Assembly (NCBI GenBank): GCA_946478935.1
Contig: CAMLEL010000121.1
Coordinates: forward strand, 1 to 7,119
DNA length: 7,119 nucleotides
Direction of reading: 5' to 3'
Source: an uncultured Armatimonadota bacterium
GTDB lineage: Bacteria; Armatimonadota; Fimbriimonadia; Fimbriimonadales; Fimbriimonadaceae
A model generated the notes under the pieces. It did not search any database. It was not told the origin of the DNA and saw only the letters and a program-made list of their open reading frames with translations. This document shows, one piece after another, positions 1-4,691 of the stretch (its first letter is position 1; each line of letters starts with the position of its first letter). The position numbers and the translations under genes are program-made.

Positions 1-825
1 AGCACCGTAGCCCGCATAGACGATTCGGTCGTCGCGGCGGCTGGACTTCGCTACGTATGTTCCGTCAGAACGCCGCTCGACGCTGTTATCATCCAAGCCC
101 ATCAGGGAGCCGTCAATTGCGATCGTGCGCCCGTCGGGGAGCAAGACTCGCGTAAAGTCGAGCTCGAGCATTCCGGGATTTCGACCTTCTTTCGCCTTGG
201 AGGTCACAACTCGACCTTCAATTCGCGAGCCAGAAGGCAATCCGGCGTAGTCTGAACCCGTCGATTTCACGGTCGCAGTAAAACGATCGCCCGTTCTGGA
301 GTTGGTCGACGTGAGTTCATTGTTCAAAATCACGGGGATGACCGTACCGTCTTCAATCAGCATTTCGGTGCGGCCGATCGGTGGGTTGTTTCGCTCACTC
401 GCGATATCCGTTGTTATGATCTGAACGGTGCGAGAAGGAGCCATCCAGTTGACGCTTGCGCCCAGCGATTCACTGAGGAAGCGCAGGGGCACCATGGTGC
501 GGCCCTGAATCAGTCGGGCTGGGGCATCCATCATCATGGTTTGTCCGTCGACCCAAGCGTTACTATTGCCAATCGTCAATCGGACTTCATTGTGCTCTTT
601 GGTGGCAATGACCGTTTGGGTTGAGGGGCTCCACTCCACAAATGCGCCCATTCTCTCAAAAACGCCGCGCAACGGGACGAATACCCGATTGCCGATAGTC
701 ATCGGCTGTGTTCCAGAAAAGGCGACTGGATCATCGTTGACGGTGACCCTAATTCCTTGCGCCGACGCGATCGCGGCGATTGCCAGCGAACCTGCTATCA
801 GCGTTGTTTTGATTCCTGCTCTCAT
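1..825 (-). CDS. Secreted copper-amine-oxidase-like stalk-domain protein with VirB10/TrbI-like region (C-terminus beyond window)
   Basis: Reading the minus strand from the ATG at 825 gives 275 uninterrupted codons to the window edge, so the gene is partial at its 3' end. Residues 1-22 form a signal peptide (MRAGIK, hydrophobic core, cleavage likely after ASA before QG), so the product is exported. Two copies of the copper amine oxidase N-terminal (stalk) fold follow at about 25-85 and 88-140. The marks are NRVFVPLRGV (46-55) then a GAFVEW strand, and GRTMVPLRFL (108-117) then GASVNW. These domains are non-catalytic and common on surface proteins. Residues about 150-245 (LIEDGTVIPVIL, RTGDRFTATV, LPSGSRIEGRVV, LLPDGRTIAIDG) resemble the VirB10/TrbI C-terminal beta-barrel, but no conjugation gene is nearby, so I infer an envelope or surface role only. 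The start is firm because of its strong Shine-Dalgarno. Function unknown. Confidence 0.88.
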   Translation of the reverse strand, partial: MRAGIKTTLIAGSLAIAAIASAQGIRVTVNDDPVAFSGTQPMTIGNRVFVPLRGVFERMGAFVEWSPSTQTVIATKEHNEVRLTIGNSNAWVDGQTMMMDAPARLIQGRTMVPLRFLSESLGASVNWMAPSRTVQIITTDIASERNNPPIGRTEMLIEDGTVIPVILNNELTSTNSRTGDRFTATVKSTGSDYAGLPSGSRIEGRVVTSKAKEGRNPGMLELDFTRVLLPDGRTIAIDGSLMGLDDNSVERRSDGTYVAKSSRRDDRIVYAGYGA

Positions 826-830
826 ACGTT

Positions 831-838
831 CCTCCTTT
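831..838 (-). promoter_or_regulatory. Strong Shine-Dalgarno of the stalk-domain gene
   Basis: On the minus strand AAAGGAGG lies 5 nt upstream of the ATG at 825. It is nearly a full anti-SD match and fixes the start of the stalk-domain gene. It contrasts with the missing SD at the divergent gene starting at 942. Confidence 0.85.
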
Positions 839-927
839 GCACTTGATAATTCAGAGTTCCAAGCTCAATGACTCTTAGACTTCGATTGACTTCACGGAGA
901 CGAAACGGGTCCCAGAAGATCAGCGTG

Positions 928-935
928 GGTAACGT
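928..935 (+). promoter_or_regulatory. Putative leaderless -10 box GGTAACGT before the beta-helix gene
   Basis: TAACGT (930-935) has the TANNNT form of a -10 element. It sits exactly 6 nt before the ATG at 942, so the predicted transcription start is the A of the ATG. There is no Shine-Dalgarno before this ATG. The TAA inside the box is in frame and rules out a start further upstream. The same octamer at the same spacing precedes the DinB gene. No clear -35 is visible. Confidence 0.45.
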
Positions 936-941
936 AGCGTC

Positions 942-2084
942 ATGCTTTTTGTCGCCGCGACGATAACGTGGGTCGTTTCTATTCAAGCCGTGCGTGTGAA
1001 AGACGTTTCGGAGTTGCAGAGCGCGCTGGCAAACGCTCGCCCAGGAACGCGCGTTTTACTCGCGCCGGGCGACTATCGGGGGGGATTGCACTTCAAGGGG
1101 TTGAAGGGTAGTCAAGGCGCTCCAATCGTCATTGCTGGGGCCGAACCCACGCGCCCGCCAAGATTCATCGGAGGCGGTAGCGGATTGCAATTGTCAGCTG
1201 TCAGCCATGTCGAACTTCGCAACCTGACTTTCGAAGGGGCAACCGGAAATGGTCTCAACATCGACGATGGGGGCACGGGTGTGGGCAGTACGCATCACGT
1301 AACGCTTGACAGTATCCGCGTTCAAAACATCCCGCCGGGCAACAGGGATGCAATCAAGTTGTCGGGAATCGACGACTTCGTGATCCAAAACTGTGAACTC
1401 GAGAAATGGGGCGGCTCTGGAATCGATATGGTCGGTTGCCACCGTGGTCTCATCCAGCGAAACCGTTTTCTAAACGGAGGGGATTCTGGAATCCAGTGCA
1501 AGGGCGGGACCTCGAGCATCCGGATCGAGAACAACCGCTTCGAGCATGCGGGCCAGCGAGGCGTCAACATCGGTGGAAGCACTGGCCTCCAATTCTTTCG
1601 GCCGAGCATCCGGCAGATGCCGACAAATGGCCGCTACGAGGCCAAAGACATCCAGGTTTTTGGGAACGTTTTCCATGGAAGTATGTCGCCGATCGCCTTC
1701 GTGGGAGTGGACGGCGCAACGGTGCGGTTTAACACCATTTACATGCCGGAGCGTTGGGCGATCCGAATTCTACAAGAGACGCGAGAACCCGGATTCGTTC
1801 CGTCTCGAAAGGGCATCTTCGAGTCGAATTTGGTCGTCTTCGAATCCAGACAGTGGGCATCAGGCGGAGTTAACGTTGGGTCAGGTACCGCTCCTGAGAC
1901 GTTTGTTTTTCGCGGCAACTTTTGGTATTGCCAAGATCTGCCGCGCATCAGCAAACCGGTGCTTCCGGTGGCGGAAGCGGAAGGCATTTACGGACTGGAT
2001 CCACAGTTGTCAAATCCGCCCAGGGAACTTGGAGTGAAGCCTGGTAGCCCGGCGACAAAGGTCGGCGCTCATGCCTGGAAATAG
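942..2084 (+). CDS. Secreted right-handed parallel beta-helix repeat protein (polysaccharide-lyase-like)
   Basis: The 380-aa product starts with a short hydrophobic export signal (residues 1-16, MLFVAATITW..., likely cut after SIQA), unusual in having no Lys or Arg before the core. Strand-turn repeats of a right-handed parallel beta-helix fill about 20-330: VSHVELRNLTFEG, DDFVIQNCELEKW, HRGLIQRNRFLNG, SSIRIENNRFEHAG, KDIQVFGNVFHGS, GATVRFNTIY, KGIFESNLVVF. The block GIQCKGG...GQRGVNIGGSTGLQFFRP (about 183-221) and the later RYEAKDIQVFGNVF look like a conserved signature of one beta-helix subfamily, as I recall it. The end, GLDPQL...KPGSPATKVGAH, is a usual terminal cap. Such folds bind or cleave acidic polysaccharides (pectate lyase, PL6). 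K187 could be a catalytic base but I cannot assign substrate. An in-frame TAA at 930-932 makes 942 the first ATG. The gene converges on the DinB gene with 4 bp between stops. Confidence 0.85.
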   Translation: MLFVAATITWVVSIQAVRVKDVSELQSALANARPGTRVLLAPGDYRGGLHFKGLKGSQGAPIVIAGAEPTRPPRFIGGGSGLQLSAVSHVELRNLTFEGATGNGLNIDDGGTGVGSTHHVTLDSIRVQNIPPGNRDAIKLSGIDDFVIQNCELEKWGGSGIDMVGCHRGLIQRNRFLNGGDSGIQCKGGTSSIRIENNRFEHAGQRGVNIGGSTGLQFFRPSIRQMPTNGRYEAKDIQVFGNVFHGSMSPIAFVGVDGATVRFNTIYMPERWAIRILQETREPGFVPSRKGIFESNLVVFESRQWASGGVNVGSGTAPETFVFRGNFWYCQDLPRISKPVLPVAEAEGIYGLDPQLSNPPRELGVKPGSPATKVGAHAWK

Positions 2085-2088
2085 CCGT

Positions 2089-2622
2089 TTACCAGTGCTT
2101 GGAGTCTCGGCAATACTGGCGAATATCTTCGGCTTGGGATTCTGGTGGAGTGGTCGACGGCGTTGCTGCAAAACGAACCATTGCGATCTGACCTGCATGG
2201 TAAGCATCGTGGTGGTTCATGATCCGGATGATTTCACGAGCCGAGCGGTCTGTCTTCCAATTGGTTGGTCGAATCTCTTCCAAGCGATCGTCGGTTAAAT
2301 GAGCCCAGCTTTCCATCCAATACTTGTGGGCGAAGTGTACAAACTCCAGCGACTTCTCCCAGCTTGGCTCGAATGCTTCGAATTCCTTGGCGCAGTCCTG
2401 CCAACGAAGCTCGGTGTCTCGGAAGCAGATGCTGCCATACATACGTTTGGAGCTGGCGGTGTGAAGCAAGATGCCTTGGACGGAGCCGTCCGTGTGGAGG
2501 TACTCGTCGGAACTCGCCGGAAGTTTGCCCCAGGCCTGCTCCTGTGTCAAGCCTTCGACGGCCTGCATGAGCTCGCCAAAAGCATATTCGGCATCAGACT
2601 GCAAGGATTGCACGAGCGTCAT
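2089..2622 (-). CDS. DinB-family putative metal-dependent protein
   Basis: This 177-aa protein has the length and pattern of the DinB/YfiT four-helix-bundle superfamily. The usual three metal-binding histidines are visible: H54 in the helix-2 motif GILLHTASSKRMY, and H138 and H142 in the last long helix (IMNHHDAYHAGQIAMVR, HxxxHxGQ). Family members are cytoplasmic, and some act as bacillithiol- or mycothiol-dependent transferases or metal hydrolases. The substrate cannot be told from sequence. There is no signal peptide. The ATG at 2622 has only a poor AGGT upstream, but the octamer GGTAACGT sits with 6 nt before the ATG and its TAA is in frame, so a longer start is excluded. It lies 48 bp downstream of the serine hydrolase stop on the same strand, and may be co-transcribed or have its own promoter. 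Confidence 0.88.
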   Translation of the reverse strand: MTLVQSLQSDAEYAFGELMQAVEGLTQEQAWGKLPASSDEYLHTDGSVQGILLHTASSKRMYGSICFRDTELRWQDCAKEFEAFEPSWEKSLEFVHFAHKYWMESWAHLTDDRLEEIRPTNWKTDRSAREIIRIMNHHDAYHAGQIAMVRFAATPSTTPPESQAEDIRQYCRDSKHW

Positions 2623-2628
2623 AGCTGC

Positions 2629-2636
2629 ACGTTACC
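2629..2636 (-). promoter_or_regulatory. Putative leaderless -10 box GGTAACGT before the DinB gene
   Basis: On the minus strand GGTAACGT is followed by 6 nt and then the ATG at 2622. It is the same octamer at the same distance as before the gene starting at 942. TAACGT fits TANNNT, which puts the predicted transcription start on the A of the ATG. No convincing -35 hexamer at 16-18 bp was found, so the promoter reading rests on the -10 form, the spacing and the recurrence. Confidence 0.45.
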
Positions 2637-2670
2637 TGCAGGATGTGATCGAGGACAGACGCCGCGAAGC

Positions 2671-4065
2671 TTACTCATCTTCGACCAATAATCCCGACAC
2701 GAGCCCACGATTGAACCCGAGCGTCCAGTACTTCACACCGTTGGGCAAGGTCTGGCGATACAGAAAATCTTCAATCTCGGAACCATCGACGGTTGGACGC
2801 CGAACCACTCTGAGAAACTGAAACTGTGGGGGTTTCGCAAAGTAGGACTGCAACTCTTTACGAGTCGCCGAGAATCGATCCAAAGTCGCAAAATCTCTCA
2901 CGTTGGCTGCAAACGCGGAAAGATCACCAGTGCCAAAGATGGCTCGCCGGATCAGTTCGACATGTTCCGTTGTTCGGGTTTCCTCCTGGTTCGCTGGAGC
3001 CTTCAGATAACGATAATCCAGCCCCGGGACGTACCGAATCTGCGCGGCACGAGATAGTCCGAACACGTTGCCGCCGTATGTGTTGGTAAAGGCCATGACT
3101 GACATCTTCAGATCGGGGTACCGGCGATAGATGCAAGTAAATCCATTGGTCTGGCCGGAGTGGTTCAGTTCCTTCAGGCCGCGAAAAGTTGTGGCAATCC
3201 ATCCGTAGCCATAGTTGTTGAGGTTGCCATTGTTGTACTGGGTTGGGGTCCAAATCTTGGCAAGAAGAGGTAAATCTAGCAGCTTGCCGGTGTAGAGCGC
3301 CTGGTCCCATTTCATCATGTCGTCTAAAGTCGACACGATTCCGCCTGCTCCAAGTGTGGAACTCCAGGCGATGGGTGGCTGCTTTACGCGAATCCCAGTT
3401 CGACTGTGGTAGCCGGTCATCGGCGTCACGCCGGACGGACGCTGATCCGAATAGGTACTCGACATGCCGAGCGGTCCAAACATGCGATCCTGCATGAACT
3501 TGGCCAGCGGTTGCCCCGATCGCTTCTCGACCGCCATGCTGATAAGAAAGTATCCGGTATTGCTGTATTCGAAGCGGTCCCCGGGCTTGAAAGCTGGCTC
3601 CTTCTTTTTGGCCTCCGCAATGATCTCTTCAGGCTTTCGCGGCAGATTGTAGAAGTCGTATCCGGCGATCTCCTCATAGTCCGGGATTCCGGACATGTGG
3701 TGCATGACTTGGTCGATTGTTGCGCTTCGCCAAGCCTCGGGCAGACCCTCCAATACTTGTCCAAGCGGCTCCTCAAGCTTCAGCTTTCCATCCCTTACGA
3801 GCATGAGCGCCGCGACCGCCACGAACTGCTTACTGACCGAGCCGATTTCGAAAGCCACCTTGGAGCTTGCAGGGGACTTGGTATCCAAGTCCGCTACTCC
3901 CCAAGCGCCTTCGTAGATCGGCTTGCCGTCTTTCCAAACTCGAACAACGGCGCCGGGAACGCCGCTTGCTTGGAAGGTCCGCTCCATACGAGCGTTAAAA
4001 GCCTCTTGTGATTCCTGTTGTGGTGCGATGAGGCAAAGGGCTAGAGCGAGAAGGGAGCTTGGCAT
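2671..4065 (-). CDS. Secreted serine hydrolase, beta-lactamase / penicillin-binding family (class C-like, MEROPS S12 type)
   Basis: The 464-aa product carries the full active-site set of the beta-lactamase-related serine hydrolases (Pfam PF00144). It has S76-V-S-K79 in FEIGSVSKQF (nucleophile and base), Y167-S-N169 in FEYSNTGYF, and H302-S-G304 in LNHSGQTNGF. Other family marks are MHHMSGIPDY (121-130), FGPLGMSSTY and GAGGIVSTLDDMMKW. The catalytic domain ends near 335. A C-terminal tail of about 120 residues follows, as often found on these esterases/peptidases. An N-terminal hydrophobic run (SLLALALCLIAP) suggests export, though it lacks a positive charge. I start at 4065 because CGGAG sits 6 nt upstream there. 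An in-frame ATG at 4107 would add 14 residues without an SD and bury the signal. True substrate (peptide, ester or beta-lactam) is undetermined, and the annotation should not be read as antibiotic resistance. Confidence 0.92.
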   Translation of the reverse strand: MPSSLLALALCLIAPQQESQEAFNARMERTFQASGVPGAVVRVWKDGKPIYEGAWGVADLDTKSPASSKVAFEIGSVSKQFVAVAALMLVRDGKLKLEEPLGQVLEGLPEAWRSATIDQVMHHMSGIPDYEEIAGYDFYNLPRKPEEIIAEAKKKEPAFKPGDRFEYSNTGYFLISMAVEKRSGQPLAKFMQDRMFGPLGMSSTYSDQRPSGVTPMTGYHSRTGIRVKQPPIAWSSTLGAGGIVSTLDDMMKWDQALYTGKLLDLPLLAKIWTPTQYNNGNLNNYGYGWIATTFRGLKELNHSGQTNGFTCIYRRYPDLKMSVMAFTNTYGGNVFGLSRAAQIRYVPGLDYRYLKAPANQEETRTTEHVELIRRAIFGTGDLSAFAANVRDFATLDRFSATRKELQSYFAKPPQFQFLRVVRRPTVDGSEIEDFLYRQTLPNGVKYWTLGFNRGLVSGLLVEDE

Positions 4066-4071
4066 GTCTGT

Positions 4072-4076
4072 CTCCG
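4072..4076 (-). promoter_or_regulatory. Shine-Dalgarno deciding the start of the serine hydrolase
   Basis: On the minus strand CGGAG is followed by 6 nt and the ATG at 4065. This, and the hydrophobic segment starting right after that Met, favours 4065 over the in-frame ATG at 4107. Confidence 0.7.
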
Positions 4077-4121
4077 AGTACGAGTTGACAATACCACTGG
4101 AGCCCATTTATGGAGCGCAAA

Positions 4122-4152
4122 CCCTCCTCCGCAATGTGCGCATGGAGGAGGG
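4122..4152 (-). terminator. Hairpin between the YbjN-like gene and the hydrolase gene (possible terminator or leader structure)
   Basis: A perfect 9-bp GC-rich inverted repeat (CCCTCCTCC at 4122-4130, GGAGGAGGG at 4144-4152) encloses a 13-nt loop. It lies 18 nt past the stop of the upstream minus-strand gene. In the minus direction it is followed only by TTTGCG, a weak T-tract, so termination may be partial. It could equally structure the leader of the hydrolase mRNA. Its 3' arm in that mRNA reads GGAGGAGGG, about 57 nt before the ATG, so it is not the ribosome site. Confidence 0.55.
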
Positions 4153-4170
4153 ATTTTGGAGTTCGCCCGG

Positions 4171-4635
4171 CTACTGCCAGACGTCTTTGCTCTTGCCGAC
4201 CTGTTCGGAAATCGCTTCAAACTTCGTGCGCAGGATTGCGTTGGTGATGCCCTGGTTATCGATGGGCAAGGCTGCCATCAGTCGACCCGACTCCGTGATA
4301 TAGAAGAAGGTCGGTTGGGACTTGGCATTTTGCTTGAGCAGGGCCGAACACTTCGGGGACGATGCCTCAGGCGCTGCGCCCAGGTTCACGGTGAGCCAGA
4401 CGTAAGAGTTGCTTGGGCTGATCTCGAAGCCGACGGGGATGTCCAAGCTGTATTTGGTCGCGGTGACGGAGTACTTCTCCTTGCCAGCATCTTTTACGAT
4501 GTCCTTGACTTCATAGCCAAGTTGGGAGAGCATCTCGCGAAGCTGTTTCCGATCGATCTGGGGATTCTGGTAGAAGCCAAAAAGCGCGGCAGAGCACACG
4601 AAGATCAAGAGTCCAATAAAAGCGAATTGTCGCAT
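4171..4635 (-). CDS. Small signal-anchored protein, YbjN / type III chaperone-like fold (hypothetical)
   Basis: From the ATG at 4635 the product is 154 aa. Residues 1-21 (MRQF, then a run of Ile/Leu/Phe/Val/Ala to GFY) make a signal peptide or membrane anchor, so the rest is probably outside the cytoplasm. Residues 25-154 have an alpha-beta pattern: helix DRKQLREMLSQLGY, strands YSVTATKYSLDIPVGFEI and YVWLTVNLGA, helix KCSALLKQNAKSQ, strand pair TFFYITESGRLMAALPID, helix ITNAILRTKFEAISEQVGKSKDVW. That order resembles the YbjN/CesT-chaperone fold. This is inferred from pattern, not a firm match. A longer reading frame to 4881 is rejected because it would be antisense to the PSCyt gene and lacks family character. 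The start has no SD, but a sigma-70-like promoter is placed for a leaderless message. Function unknown. Confidence 0.75.
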   Translation of the reverse strand: MRQFAFIGLLIFVCSAALFGFYQNPQIDRKQLREMLSQLGYEVKDIVKDAGKEKYSVTATKYSLDIPVGFEISPSNSYVWLTVNLGAAPEASSPKCSALLKQNAKSQPTFFYITESGRLMAALPIDNQGITNAILRTKFEAISEQVGKSKDVWQ

Positions 4636-4642
4636 ATTACAG

Positions 4643-4671
4643 ATTCTACAAAAGTAAGTTCGCGAAGTGAA
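4643..4671 (-). promoter_or_regulatory. Sigma-70-like promoter giving a (near-)leaderless mRNA for the YbjN-like gene
   Basis: On the minus strand TTCACT (4671-4666, 4/6 match to TTGACA) is separated by exactly 17 bp from TAGAAT (4648-4643, 5/6 match to TATAAT). Counting the -10 hexamer as -12 to -7 puts +1 at 4636, one base before the ATG at 4635. This agrees with the absence of a Shine-Dalgarno there. Confidence 0.55.
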
Positions 4672-4678
4672 GGCAGTT

Positions 4679-4685
4679 GGGAGGA
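4679..4685 (+). promoter_or_regulatory. Strong Shine-Dalgarno pointing to a GTG start at 4692
   Basis: GGGAGGA lies 6 nt before an in-frame GTG at 4692, with its GGAGG core 7 nt before. The in-frame ATG at 4719 has no purine-rich site in the preceding 20 nt. The nearest upstream in-frame stop is TGA at 4668-4670, so both starts are open. Confidence 0.7.
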
Positions 4686-4691
4686 ATTGCT

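Larger units (their letters stand above)
826..941. promoter_or_regulatory. Divergent intergenic region (stalk gene / beta-helix gene)
   Basis: This 116-bp spacer lies between two divergent starts, so it must hold both promoters. I see the SD of the minus gene (831-838) and a TAACGT box just before the plus gene (930-935). A TTGACT at 886-891 (plus) has no -10 at 16-18 bp. No convincing minus-strand sigma-70 pair was found. Confidence 0.5.
4636..4691. promoter_or_regulatory. 56-bp divergent promoter region (YbjN-like gene / PSCyt-PSD1 gene)
   Basis: The spacer holds the minus-strand -35/-10 pair (4643-4671) and the plus-strand SD (4679-4685). The plus promoter must overlap the minus promoter or the start of the minus gene. 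TTGTCG at 4627-4632 is a weak -35 candidate but has no -10 at 16-18 bp. The crowding suggests the two genes compete or are co-regulated. Confidence 0.45.

Noticed and set aside
536..871. 111-codon open frame on the plus strand
   Set aside because: It is antisense to the stalk-domain gene, which has a signal peptide, domain motifs and a strong SD.
1546..2037. 163-codon open frame on the plus strand
   Set aside because: It lies within the beta-helix gene in another frame, with low-complexity composition and no start signal.
2635..2642. Palindrome CCTGCAGG next to the DinB start
   Set aside because: It is an isolated 8-bp palindrome with no second copy or paired half-sites, so operator function is unsupported.
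3406..4011. 201-codon open frame on the plus strand
   Set aside because: It is wholly antisense to the serine hydrolase, whose catalytic motifs are intact. The product shows no domain pattern and there is no SD.
4085..4114. Plus-strand TTGACA with TATGGA 18 bp downstream
   Set aside because: The -35 is perfect but the -10 is poor, and it would transcribe only antisense to the YbjN-like gene; judged a chance match.
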